DNA of 52,517 nt from Actinomycetota bacterium (GTDB taxonomy: Bacteria > Actinomycetota > Acidimicrobiia > Acidimicrobiales > Ilumatobacteraceae), in contig VGAC01000012.1 in NCBI GenBank assembly GCA_016870865.1, positions 1 to 52,517 of the forward strand, written 5' to 3'. A model generated the notes under the pieces. It was not told where the DNA came from. It saw only the letters and a list, made by a program, of their open reading frames with translations, and searched no databases. Made by a program: the position numbers and the translations under genes. Below are positions 1 through 7,643 of this stretch, piece after piece. Positions within the stretch are counted from its first letter, which is position 1, and every line of letters starts with the position of its first letter.

Positions 1-119
1 AGGTGGGCAGCGGTGTCGGTATGCACGAGGCGACGCTAGTGGCGGGTGCGAAGGGTTCGGTAGTGCTGCTGCGCACTACGGTTGTCGCCGTGTCGAAAAC
101 CCCCTTTGTTCCCAGAGAC

Positions 120-1115
120 ATGCGTAACGACCCGGGTGTGACCCACGACGTGATTGCCGTGGGCAATGCGCTGGTCGACGTGATTGCCACACGCGACGAC
201 GACTTCGTGGCCTCGATGCAGATGAAAAAGGGGTCCATGCAGCTGATCGACAGCGACCGTGCGTTGCAGCTGTATTCGGCGCTCGACGGTGCGGTGCAGA
301 TGAGCGGTGGCTCGGCGGCCAACACCACTGCGGGTATCACCAGTTTCGGTGGCACGGCGGCCTTCATCGGCAAGGTGGCCGACGATGCAGTGGGCGACGT
401 GTTCGGCCACGACCTGCGGGCCATTGGCGTGACGTTCGTAAAGCCGTTCGGCGGCAATTCCATTCCTACGGGACGGTGCATGATCGTGGTGACCCCCGAT
501 GCACAGCGCACGATGAACACGTACCTGGGCATTTCGTCGTTGCTGTCGCCCGACGACGTCGATGCGTCGGCCATTGCATCTGCTGCGTTGCTGTATCTCG
601 AGGGCTACCTGTTCGACCTTGACGAAGCAAAGACCGCGTTCCGCATTGCGGCAAGTCATGCGCATGCGGCGGGTCGCCAGGTGGCATTGACGTTGAGCGA
701 TTCGTTCTGCGTCGACCGGCACCGTGCCGACTTCCGTTCATTGATTGCCGACGGTGTCGACGTGTTGTTCGGCAACGAGGCCGAACTGTTGTCGCTGTAC
801 GAAACCGACACCTTTGAATTTGCAGTTGCACAGTCGCGCCGCGAGTGCACGGTGGCAGCCATCACGCGCAGCGAACACGGTTCGGTTGTGGTGACACCCG
901 ACGAAGTGATTGCGGTGCCGGCCAAGCCCGTGGAACAGGTGATCGACACCACCGGTGCGGGCGACCTGTATGCCGCCGGGTTCTTGTACGGCTACACGCG
1001 CGGCTTGCCGTTGGCGACGTGTGCCGACCTGGGGCACATTGCCTCGGCCGAGGTGATTTCGCACGTGGGACCGCGGCCGTTGGTGTCGTTGGCGTCGCTG
1101 ATTCCCGCGCTCTGA
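120..1115 (+). CDS. PfkB-family carbohydrate/nucleoside kinase (adenosine-kinase-like)
   Basis: Predicted 331-aa ribokinase-fold kinase that moves a phosphate from ATP to a sugar or nucleoside hydroxyl. Visible family marks are the N-terminal VGNALVDVIA strand, the GGSAANTTAG substrate-binding loop and the C-terminal DTTGAGDLYAAGF signature carrying the catalytic Asp and anion hole. The overall pattern is closest to adenosine-kinase-like PfkB proteins. The frame stays open to position 3, but residues before the ATG at 120 look non-family-like. A GTG at 138 is an alternative start just before the first conserved strand. The queF-like gene follows after 33 bases with its own apparent promoter. 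Substrate cannot be assigned from sequence alone. Confidence 0.85.
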   Translation: MRNDPGVTHDVIAVGNALVDVIATRDDDFVASMQMKKGSMQLIDSDRALQLYSALDGAVQMSGGSAANTTAGITSFGGTAAFIGKVADDAVGDVFGHDLRAIGVTFVKPFGGNSIPTGRCMIVVTPDAQRTMNTYLGISSLLSPDDVDASAIASAALLYLEGYLFDLDEAKTAFRIAASHAHAAGRQVALTLSDSFCVDRHRADFRSLIADGVDVLFGNEAELLSLYETDTFEFAVAQSRRECTVAAITRSEHGSVVVTPDEVIAVPAKPVEQVIDTTGAGDLYAAGFLYGYTRGLPLATCADLGHIASAEVISHVGPRPLVSLASLIPAL

Positions 1116-1135
1116 TAGGGCGGCGTTTGCGCCGT

Positions 1136-1141
1136 TAGCCT
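1136..1141 (+). promoter_or_regulatory. Candidate leaderless -10 box for the queF-like gene
   Basis: TAGCCT (TANNNT) lies exactly 7 bases before the ATG at 1149, with no Shine-Dalgarno sequence between. The spacing fits transcription starting at the A of ATG. No clear -35 was seen. Confidence 0.45.
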
Positions 1142-1148
1142 GACGAAC

Positions 1149-1523
1149 ATGGAACTCACCGTTCTCGGCCAAACAGTTCGACACCCCATCGACCACGTCG
1201 AGGTGTTTCCCGCGCCTGCGCATGTGACCAAGGTGCGCTTCACCACCGACGAACTGAGCTCGGTGTGTCCCGTGACCGAACAGCCCGACGTGGCAACCGT
1301 GGTCATCGAGTACGTGCCGAACGAATGGTGCATCGAGTCAAAGTCGTTGAAGCTGTACCTGTGGCGCTTCCGCGACATGCCGTTGTTCGCCGAGGCGTTG
1401 GCCGCCGAGATTGCGAACGAAGTGATGGTGACGGTGAAGCCACGTCACGTGAAGGTGTCGTTGACCCAACGCCCCCGCGGGGGCATCGAGGTCTTTGCCG
1501 AAGCCGAGCGCAGCGCTGAATAG
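1149..1523 (+). CDS. queF: QueF-family protein (7-cyano-7-deazaguanine reductase-like)
   Basis: A 124-aa tunnelling-fold protein of the QueF family, whose known members reduce preQ0 to preQ1 with NADPH in queuosine synthesis. The signature SSVCPVTEQPD holds the thioimide-forming Cys40 and general acid Asp47 at the right spacing, followed by CIESKSLKLYL. The C-terminal PRGGIEV is also typical. One difference matters: the substrate-binding His-Glu pair of classical QueF reads Phe80-Ala81-Glu82 here, so the His is lost and the Glu kept. It is shorter than the roughly 165-aa Bacillus enzyme. No queC, queD, queE or tgt is nearby. Family is certain; exact activity is less so. Confidence 0.85.
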   Translation: MELTVLGQTVRHPIDHVEVFPAPAHVTKVRFTTDELSSVCPVTEQPDVATVVIEYVPNEWCIESKSLKLYLWRFRDMPLFAEALAAEIANEVMVTVKPRHVKVSLTQRPRGGIEVFAEAERSAE

Positions 1524-1528
1524 CGCTG
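1511..1528. terminator. Hairpin between convergent genes
   Basis: CAGCGCT, loop GAAT, AGCGCTG: a perfect 7-bp stem spanning the queF stop codon, facing the converging gene whose stop is at 1539. There is no T-tract, so intrinsic termination is only possible, not shown. Confidence 0.35.
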
Positions 1529-1538
1529 AGCGCAGCGC

Positions 1539-3209
1539 CTAGAGAATTCGCACAGACCCCTTGACGGGGTCGACTTCGACGGTGGTGCCGTCGCGGATGT
1601 CGAGCATTGCGCGTGGCGCTCCGACGATTGCCGGGATACCCAGTTCGCGGGCGATGACTGCGGCGTGGCTGAGCGGTCCGCCTTCGGCGGTGACAAGCGC
1701 TCCGGCGAACCCAACGACCATGTTGTAGGCGGGGGTGGTGCAGGGCACGACGAGGATCTCGCCCGGGGCAAGTTGGTCGATGGCGGCCTCGGGTGTGGTG
1801 GCGAGGCGTGCGGTGCCCGTGTATGCGGTGGTGCCGACGCCGTAACCGTTCAGACCCGTTGTTTTTGGTGTGCCATCGAGGCCCAGTTCGACGACGATCT
1901 TTTGGATGTAGCCGGCGACGTAGGCGAGACCCTTCGGAAGAATGTCGAGGGGCGGCACGGGCTCGGGGTTGCCGAGTTTGCGCGGTGCGTCTTCGATGTT
2001 CACGGTCGTGCGCCACGTTTGTCGGGCTGCGAGATCGTCGGCGCCGGGTGAATTGTCGGTGAGTGCGCTGTTGATTTCTTCGGGCGTAAGTTCGAGTGCG
2101 TGTTCGGGTGAGTGAGCGAGGCCACGTGCCCGCATGCGGCGACCCAGTTCCAAGAGGGCACGACGAACGAGACCGAAGGGCCATTCGAGGGTGACGGGGC
2201 CGTTTTCGTCGCGAAGGTCCATCGCGTCGCGTGCTTCGGTAAGGAAATGGTCGAACTCGGGGCGATGTTGTTCGGGGACGCGCATGCGCATGGCATCGAT
2301 GCGTTGCTGCACGACGGCCCGGCGTTGTTCTTCATCTCCCTTGTGGAGTGGTGCCGACATAATGCGGGTGAAGAGCACGTCGGGGGATTCGCCGAGCGTG
2401 AGACCATCGATGTCGTAACGCGAGATGATCATGTTGCCGCGACGTTCGAGGAACGCATCAATCGCCTGTGAGGCCTCGATTGAGATGTTGCGGATGTCGT
2501 TGAGATTGTCGGGGCTCTTTACTGCGTCGACGACGAGCTTCCTGATCGCACCCAATTCGTGACCGGCAGCGGTTGTCGACGGTGAGGCGCCTTCGAGTAG
2601 TTCAAGAACATCGTTCGTGGTGAAGCCCCATTGGCTTGTCGCGAAGAAGAAAATGCCGATCGCGCCGAGGTCGAAGTTGTGCAGGTAGATGTGGTCTTCG
2701 AAGCACTTCCGACCGTGTTCGATCGTTGAGTTGACGTATGCGATCAGTGCGGCATCGTCGAGTGTTGCAGGATCGACCCGCTGAATTTCGAGGTTCTGCG
2801 CAATGTAGGTGTCGCGCAGGCCGCCCGGGCGGTGCCATTCTTTCGTTTTTGCGCGCCACGGCGGATTGGCAATGGTTTGCTCGGCGATCTTTGCGCGACG
2901 GCGCATTTCCGGGTGCAGCTTTGTCGCCAGTTTGAGAACGGGGAGCGGGGGAAGTTTCTTGGGCGGCTTGTTCGCGCCGATGAGAGGAAAGACGCGCGAG
3001 TAGAAGAGGCCGTTGACCTGACGAAACTCGAGCGAGCCGAGCGGCGCGCCGAGTTCACGAAACCCACGCCCCGTTCCGATGCCGGTGCTGGGGATCTGCA
3101 TGTGAATGTTGATCGGTGTTGCGGGGCGGTTGACGTGGGAACGGTCGAGCGACCATTCGCCCGGCCCGGGTGCAGTCCATGTGAGCGTGTCTTTCGGATC
3201 GCGTGCCAC
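1539..3209 (-). CDS. Solitary PEP-utilising-enzyme swivel-domain protein
   Basis: A 556-aa protein whose C-terminal 100 or so residues form the phosphohistidine mobile domain of PEP synthase, PPDK and rifampin phosphotransferase. The motif GGPLSHAAVIARELGIPAIV contains the likely phospho-accepting His515. The N-terminal 400 residues show no ATP-grasp or PEP-binding barrel motifs that I recognise. The subunit architecture resembles the alpha subunit of phenylphosphate synthase, which works with a separate ATP-binding subunit; none is encoded here. Starts at GTG with AAGGTGAG just upstream. It is divergent from the aromatic monooxygenase and shares that control region. Molecular substrate is unknown. 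Confidence 0.75.
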   Translation of the reverse strand: MARDPKDTLTWTAPGPGEWSLDRSHVNRPATPINIHMQIPSTGIGTGRGFRELGAPLGSLEFRQVNGLFYSRVFPLIGANKPPKKLPPLPVLKLATKLHPEMRRRAKIAEQTIANPPWRAKTKEWHRPGGLRDTYIAQNLEIQRVDPATLDDAALIAYVNSTIEHGRKCFEDHIYLHNFDLGAIGIFFFATSQWGFTTNDVLELLEGASPSTTAAGHELGAIRKLVVDAVKSPDNLNDIRNISIEASQAIDAFLERRGNMIISRYDIDGLTLGESPDVLFTRIMSAPLHKGDEEQRRAVVQQRIDAMRMRVPEQHRPEFDHFLTEARDAMDLRDENGPVTLEWPFGLVRRALLELGRRMRARGLAHSPEHALELTPEEINSALTDNSPGADDLAARQTWRTTVNIEDAPRKLGNPEPVPPLDILPKGLAYVAGYIQKIVVELGLDGTPKTTGLNGYGVGTTAYTGTARLATTPEAAIDQLAPGEILVVPCTTPAYNMVVGFAGALVTAEGGPLSHAAVIARELGIPAIVGAPRAMLDIRDGTTVEVDPVKGSVRIL

Positions 3210-3218
3210 GGGCTCACC

Positions 3219-3244
3219 TTAGTTGCCATTTGACAACTAACATT
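3219..3244. promoter_or_regulatory. Candidate operator between divergent catabolic genes
   Basis: TTAGTTG (3219-3225) and CAACTAA (3234-3240) are a perfect 7-bp inverted repeat with an 8-base spacer. The overlapping 13-mer GACAACTAACATT (3232-3244) recurs with two mismatches at 7579-7591 upstream of the other operon in this cluster. The TetR gene at 4693-5313 is the obvious candidate binder. Confidence 0.55.
3238..3243 (+). promoter_or_regulatory. Candidate leaderless -10 box for the FAD monooxygenase
   Basis: TAACAT lies 7 bases before the GTG at 3251 and inside the candidate operator, so a bound repressor would block RNA polymerase directly. Confidence 0.45.
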
Positions 3245-3250
3245 TCGCAC

Positions 3251-4660
3251 GTGGAAACCGAGGTCGTCATCGCCGGTGCGGGGCCCGTCGGCATGGCGCT
3301 GTCGATTGCGCTGTCGAACCTTGGTGTCGCCAACGTGGTTGTCGAGCGTGGGGCCGGTGTGCATCCGTTGCCGCGTGCCGCCGTGATCGATGCCGAGCTG
3401 CACCAGGCGTTCATCCTGCACGGACTGGGCGATGAGTTGGCCCCCCTGCTGACGCCCATTCGGGCGGCCGACTACGTGGATGCAAACGGCAAGGTGTTGG
3501 TGGGTGGCGACGTGTCGGGGATCCGTCTCTTCGACGATCTTCCTTCGGCGAGTTTCCATTTCCAGCCCGAGATTGATGCGCTGTTTCTGCGCGAACTACG
3601 GGCGCGTGGTGGTGGCTTCATGCCCGAGACGCCGTTCGTCGGAGTCGAGCAGAGCGTCGACGGTGTGCGGTTGTTGTTGGAAGACGGTCGTGCGGTGTCG
3701 GGGCGATGGCTTGTGGGTTGTGACGGGGCGTCGAGCACCATTCGTCGGTCAGTCGGCATCGACCACGAAGACCTGGGCTTCGAACAGGACTGGTTGGTTG
3801 TCGACACGCGCATCCACGACCGCGCGGGTTCCGGTCTGCCCGATGTGGCGCGACAGATCTGCGACCCGATGCGTCCCGTGACGATGATCAGCTGCAACCG
3901 CGACGTGTACCGCTGGGAGTTTCAACTGCAGCCCGGTGAAGACCCGAAAGAGATGAACCAACCCGGGAACGTGTGGAGTTTGTTGTCGCCGTGGGTGAAT
4001 CCGTTGATGGCCGACATCATTCGTTCTGCGTCGTACCGCTTTCACGGTTTGGTTGCCACGACTTTCCGTGCGGGCAACGTGTTTCTTGCCGGAGATGCAG
4101 CACACCAGATGCCGCCGTTCATGGGACAGGGTTTGAACTCGGGTTGGCGCGATGCGTTCAACCTGGCGTGGAAGATGCGCTGGGTGCGCGACGGCCTGGC
4201 CGACGATTGTTTGCTCGACACCTACGACCCCGAGCGCATTCATCACTCGCGTGTCACCGTCGAACGTTCGATCGAAGCGGGACAGTTGATCGACCAGTTC
4301 GCCGGTCGCGTGAGCCATGGCATCAAGCCGGGCAAGGCCTACGGAAGCGGCACGGCACGGCCGCGTTACGAGGCAGGTGCGGTGGTGGGCGATCACCCGC
4401 GCACGGGCACCGTGTACGACAAGTGGCACCTGATCGGCGGCGATGCGTCAGCGTTGACGCACATGACGGTGGTGTCGTCGAACCGCGGTGTACCCGCGTT
4501 ACCCGCGCGTGGATTGTGGCGTTCCGTCGCGTTGTCGTCGGCCGACTCGCTGGGGGCGGATCACGTGGTGGTGCGGCCCGACGGATTCATCGCTGCGGTG
4601 TGTGACGATGCATCGGTGGATGCGATGCTGCGCGAACTGTGTTCGCGCATGTGCGTCTGA
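3251..4660 (+). CDS. FAD-dependent aromatic hydroxylase (MhpA/PheA-like)
   Basis: A 469-aa group A flavoprotein monooxygenase expected to hydroxylate a phenolic ring using NAD(P)H and O2. The N-terminal Rossmann motif is VVIAGAGPVGMALSIALSN. The second FAD motif is FLAGDAAHQMPPFMGQGLNS, followed by DAFNLAWKM, and the C-terminal thioredoxin-like tail is that of MhpA-type enzymes. The GTG at 3251 was chosen because conserved sequence begins immediately and a -10 lies 7 bases upstream; the frame is open back to 3203 but would overlap the divergent gene start. Context with an extradiol dioxygenase, FAH hydrolase and TetR supports aromatic catabolism. Exact substrate is unknown. Confidence 0.85.
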   Translation: METEVVIAGAGPVGMALSIALSNLGVANVVVERGAGVHPLPRAAVIDAELHQAFILHGLGDELAPLLTPIRAADYVDANGKVLVGGDVSGIRLFDDLPSASFHFQPEIDALFLRELRARGGGFMPETPFVGVEQSVDGVRLLLEDGRAVSGRWLVGCDGASSTIRRSVGIDHEDLGFEQDWLVVDTRIHDRAGSGLPDVARQICDPMRPVTMISCNRDVYRWEFQLQPGEDPKEMNQPGNVWSLLSPWVNPLMADIIRSASYRFHGLVATTFRAGNVFLAGDAAHQMPPFMGQGLNSGWRDAFNLAWKMRWVRDGLADDCLLDTYDPERIHHSRVTVERSIEAGQLIDQFAGRVSHGIKPGKAYGSGTARPRYEAGAVVGDHPRTGTVYDKWHLIGGDASALTHMTVVSSNRGVPALPARGLWRSVALSSADSLGADHVVVRPDGFIAAVCDDASVDAMLRELCSRMCV

Positions 4661-4690
4661 TCAGCACTTCAGGCCGTTCACCGTGCTGAT
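4660..4690. terminator. Inverted repeat between convergent genes
   Basis: ATCAGCAC (4660-4667) and GTGCTGAT (4683-4690) form an 8-bp stem with a 15-base loop in the 32-base gap between the converging monooxygenase and tetR genes. A bidirectional terminator is likely, though no T-tract is present. Confidence 0.45.
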
Positions 4691-4692
4691 GC

Positions 4693-5313
4693 TCAACGGC
4701 GGAGGCCGTTGACGATCACCCACGCCGCTTCGTCGGCGAGGGTGTCGACATCAATGGGGCCGTCGGCTGAATTGAACTTTGCCGACAGTGCATCGAGTGT
4801 GAACAGCGCGGCTGCACCGTGCGCAATGAGGAAAAAGGCGGTGCGCACCGCAGTGGGCTTGATGACCTTTTTCTTGGCGAGGTCGTCCATCAACTTGCGA
4901 ATGGGCGCGAGCGACGGCTGCACGTACTTCTTGTAGATGTGGTCGAGGTGCCAGGAATCTTCGAGGCCCTCGTTGTTCATCAACCGGTTGAGGTACGGGT
5001 GCTTGCTGGAAACAATGAGAAAGGCCTTGAATTGCGACTGCAGTTCACCGAGCTCGGAGTCGGGGCGGGGAAGGGCGCGCAGGTGCTCGCGGATTTCCCG
5101 GAACATGGTGCCGAACTCGTGGTCAATGACCGCCTTGTAGAGGTCTTCCTTGGTGCCGAACCGTTGGTGGATGGCGCTGTGGCTGAGGCCGAGCTCACGG
5201 TTGAGCGATCGCAGCGACATGCCGTCGTAGCCGTACGTTGCGAACATTCGCAGTGCGGCCTCGAGAATCTGTTGGTCGGTGTGCAGCTTTGGCCGACCGC
5301 GACCAGCCGTCAT
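4693..5313 (-). CDS. TetR-family transcriptional regulator
   Basis: A 206-aa regulator with a typical N-terminal TetR helix-turn-helix at about residues 10-60 (ILEAALRMFATYGYDGMSLR, then LGLSHSAIHQRFGTKEDLY). The C-terminal ligand domain is divergent, as usual. Its ATG overlaps the stop of the dioxygenase gene (ATGA), so it is the last gene of the CMD-FAH-dioxygenase operon and probably autoregulated. The shared motif at 3232-3244 and 7579-7591 is the best candidate binding site. The likely inducer is an aromatic substrate or its CoA or ring-cleavage product (inference). Confidence 0.88.
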   Translation of the reverse strand: MTAGRGRPKLHTDQQILEAALRMFATYGYDGMSLRSLNRELGLSHSAIHQRFGTKEDLYKAVIDHEFGTMFREIREHLRALPRPDSELGELQSQFKAFLIVSSKHPYLNRLMNNEGLEDSWHLDHIYKKYVQPSLAPIRKLMDDLAKKKVIKPTAVRTAFFLIAHGAAALFTLDALSAKFNSADGPIDVDTLADEAAWVIVNGLRR

Positions 5314-6263
5314 GCAAGCCCTCGCTTTGCTCGGGCTTGGGCAATCTCTTCCATGTCGGGGATGGCCATGAAGGCTTCGTTCGGGCCGGGGCCCCAGGCT
5401 TCGACGGGTGCGGGGGCGTCGGGCGAACCCCAGTCGGAGCGGCGCACGTTGTTGGCCCAGTGTTCGTCGTCGTTGATGTGGTCCATGTCGGCGAAGAACT
5501 CGAACATGTTGCCCGAGGGGTCGCGCATGTACCAGTAGATGTTGGAACCGAGCAGATGTCGGCCGACGCCGATGATGTGCGAGTCGGGGTTTTCCTTCAT
5601 CACTGCGCTTCCGTTTTCACCGACGGCGTCGAAGTCGTCGACTTCGAGTGCGTAGTGGTTGAGATAGCCGACTCGTGCGCGGTGAATGAGCAGGTTGTGG
5701 TGGTCGGTTTCGACGCGGCCGAAGGTGCCGCTAGAGCCGGCGAACTGGTCGCTGATGCGGTAGCCGAGACCTTCGAAATAGAACGCGTTCGATGCCTTGA
5801 TGTCGGGCGAGCCGAGCACGACGTGGCCGATGCGGCGTGGCGGTCGGCGCTTCGACGGGTCGATGGAAGCGGTGCGCCTGTTCCAGCGCGTGCGTTCGGT
5901 GGGTCTGTTGCCGGCGTGCGGGCCCGAGTCCCTGACGGGTGTGGGTGCGCCGACTTCGATGCGGATGACGTGGCCGAGTACGGGGTCGGTGCACTCGAGG
6001 GTGGTCGAGGTGGTGCGTGAAGTGACACCGATCGACTCGAGGCGTTTCGCGATGTCGGCGATGTCGCTTTCATCGACGCACGACAGGTGCATGGCCGAGA
6101 GGTGGCGATGGTCGCCTTCCTTGATGGTCATCACCGTGGCTCGATCTGCCGTGCCGTACACACCGTCCGATGTGCGGATGAAACCGTGGCGTTCCCAGAA
6201 CGCGCCGAGCTCGTTGGGGTTCTTGACGCTGAGTTCGATGTCGAGGAAACCGTTGAGCGCCAT
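5310..6263 (-). CDS. Extradiol ring-cleavage dioxygenase (VOC superfamily)
   Basis: A 317-aa two-module vicinal-oxygen-chelate protein. The C-terminal module carries the expected Fe(II) or Mn(II) ligands: His147 in RIGHVVLGSPD, His203 in LNHYALEVDD and Glu255 in MRDPSGNMFEFF. This is the catechol 2,3-dioxygenase / 2,3-dihydroxybiphenyl dioxygenase pattern, so meta-cleavage of a catechol is predicted. The ATG at 6263 is 2 bases after the FAH stop and begins the conserved domain; the frame runs open to 6314. It sits between FAH and tetR in one tightly packed operon. Confidence 0.85.
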   Translation of the reverse strand: MALNGFLDIELSVKNPNELGAFWERHGFIRTSDGVYGTADRATVMTIKEGDHRHLSAMHLSCVDESDIADIAKRLESIGVTSRTTSTTLECTDPVLGHVIRIEVGAPTPVRDSGPHAGNRPTERTRWNRRTASIDPSKRRPPRRIGHVVLGSPDIKASNAFYFEGLGYRISDQFAGSSGTFGRVETDHHNLLIHRARVGYLNHYALEVDDFDAVGENGSAVMKENPDSHIIGVGRHLLGSNIYWYMRDPSGNMFEFFADMDHINDDEHWANNVRRSDWGSPDAPAPVEAWGPGPNEAFMAIPDMEEIAQARAKRGLA

Positions 6264-6265
6264 GA

Positions 6266-7141
6266 CTAGCCCTTCTTGGTGAGAGGCAGGTTGTGGTCGC
6301 CGACGCGCACGCACTTGTTCGTCATCGTGCCGACGCCGTCGACGATGGTGGTGACGATGTCGCCGTCGCGCAGAAGTTTCTTCTGTGCCGCACCGACGCC
6401 CGCAGGTGTGCCCGTGAAGATGACGTCGCCGGTGTTCAGTGTGGTGATGTGCGACAGGTATTCGATGAGGAATGGAATGCCGAAGATCAGATTCGCCGAT
6501 GTGTCGTTCTGGCGCTCTTCACCGTTGACGAGACACTTGATGGCGATCTTGTCGCGGTTGGGGAGTACGTCGGGTGACACGGCAACGGGGCCGATGGGGC
6601 CGAAGGTGTCGAACGACTTGCCGAGGTCGAAGTGCGGCGGCTTGCTGGCCATCTGTACGGGGCGGTCGGACACGTCTTGTCCGGCAGTGATGGCAAAGAC
6701 ATGGTTCCACGCGTCGGCCTGCGAGATGTCCTTGCCCGGTGTGCCGATGATGACGACGATTTCGCCCTCGTAGTCGACGCCCTCGCTGCGCAGTTCGATG
6801 TTCGAGTTGGGTGCGCAGATGCACGACGAGAACTTGGCGAACACGACGGGGTTGTCGGGCACTTCCATGTTCGACTCGGCGGCGTGCGTTTTGTAGTTGA
6901 GGCCGATGCCGAACACCTTTTGTGGTGTGGGTGACGGTGCACCAAGCTTCGCTGCGTCGATGGTTCCCTCGGGGGTGCGGCCTGCTGTCTTTTTCTGCAG
7001 GTCGTGGAGTTTGTCGCCATGGGCGAGCGCGGCTGCGGGGTCGCTGGGAATGGTGCCGCCGCTGAGTGCTTCGAGGTCGTGGAAGTTGTTTCCGTCGACG
7101 AGAACTGCCCGACCCGCGTGGTTTGCGAACGTGAATGCCAT
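6266..7141 (-). CDS. Fumarylacetoacetate hydrolase family protein
   Basis: A 291-aa FAH-fold enzyme. The metal site motif YEGEIVVIIG is present, followed by the central AITAGQDVSDR and the C-terminal GDVIFTGTPAGVG. Relatives act as acylpyruvases, 2-oxo-hept-3-ene-dioate hydratases or isomerases, and oxaloacetate decarboxylases. After extradiol cleavage by the next gene product, hydrolysis, hydration or isomerisation of the ring-opened product is the sensible role. The ATG at 7141 is 2 bases after the CMD stop, with a GGAAGGG stretch upstream; the longer frame to 7405 would overlap the CMD gene. Confidence 0.85.
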   Translation of the reverse strand: MAFTFANHAGRAVLVDGNNFHDLEALSGGTIPSDPAAALAHGDKLHDLQKKTAGRTPEGTIDAAKLGAPSPTPQKVFGIGLNYKTHAAESNMEVPDNPVVFAKFSSCICAPNSNIELRSEGVDYEGEIVVIIGTPGKDISQADAWNHVFAITAGQDVSDRPVQMASKPPHFDLGKSFDTFGPIGPVAVSPDVLPNRDKIAIKCLVNGEERQNDTSANLIFGIPFLIEYLSHITTLNTGDVIFTGTPAGVGAAQKKLLRDGDIVTTIVDGVGTMTNKCVRVGDHNLPLTKKG

Positions 7142-7143
7142 GG

Positions 7144-7542
7144 TTATTTGCTGCCCTTCCGTGCTGCGTCTTCTTTGTCCATTGTGTCCCACACCTCTGC
7201 AAGGGTGCGCGAGGCGCTGACCGCGACCGGCCAGCCCGCATAGTGCGCGACGTGAGTGATCATTGCTTCCAACTTGTCGCGGCTGATGCCGAGATTGCGT
7301 GCGCCGCGGAAGTGGAGGTGTTGCTCGGCTTCGCGTCCGGTGGCAACGAGAACGGTGCAGGTGATGAGCGAACGTTCCTGCAGTTCGAGCGTCGGGTCTT
7401 GCCACACTTCGCCGAACAGGTGCGCGACCGTGTGGCGCGCAAGGCTTTTGTGGATGGCCGGTGTTGCGGGGCCGCCGGCGAAGAGTTTCCCGGCAAGTTC
7501 ACGGCCTGCGGCAATGCGCGGGTCGGGCTGGTCGTTGCTCAT
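7144..7542 (-). CDS. Carboxymuconolactone decarboxylase family protein
   Basis: A 132-aa CMD/AhpD-fold protein. The core reads ERSLITCTVLVATGREAEQH, then LHFRGARNLGISRDKLEAMI and HVAHYAGWPVA, which matches PcaC-type members; there is no CxxC pair, so an AhpD peroxidase role is unlikely. It is the first gene of the operon CMD-FAH-dioxygenase-tetR, with ribosome-binding sequence GGGAG and the shared candidate operator upstream. A role in lower aromatic-pathway chemistry is inferred from context only. Confidence 0.82.
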   Translation of the reverse strand: MSNDQPDPRIAAGRELAGKLFAGGPATPAIHKSLARHTVAHLFGEVWQDPTLELQERSLITCTVLVATGREAEQHLHFRGARNLGISRDKLEAMITHVAHYAGWPVAVSASRTLAEVWDTMDKEDAARKGSK

Positions 7543-7578
7543 GTCGTCTCCCTTGGTGGGCTTGCGAGTGAATTACTA

Positions 7579-7591
7579 GACAACTGACAAT
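7579..7591. promoter_or_regulatory. Second copy of the shared 13-bp operator motif
   Basis: GACAACTGACAAT matches GACAACTAACATT at 3232-3244 in 11 of 13 positions. It lies 36 bases upstream of the CMD start codon. On the minus strand it reads as a direct repeat TTGTC-AG-TTGTC, next to a -10-like TACATT. Confidence 0.5.
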
Positions 7592-7643
7592 GTAACAGGC
7601 GAAGACCGCCCAACTTTCCGGCGTGCGTGGGTGGTTTGTCTAC

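Noticed and set aside
1-119. Possible divergent leaderless gene leaving the left edge: minus-strand TAGCGT 6 bases before a GTG at 26-24, and in-frame extension of the kinase to position 3.
   Set aside because: Only about eight codons of the putative gene are inside the window, and the kinase extension has no family resemblance; nothing can be confirmed.
1116-1148. preQ1 riboswitch before the queF-like gene.
   Set aside because: 33 bases, with a -10 box in the middle and a predicted leaderless start, leave no room for an aptamer.
3230-3235. Perfect TTGACA as a -35 for the monooxygenase.
   Set aside because: A -10 at normal spacing would fall within the coding sequence; the hexamer is better explained as part of the operator motif.
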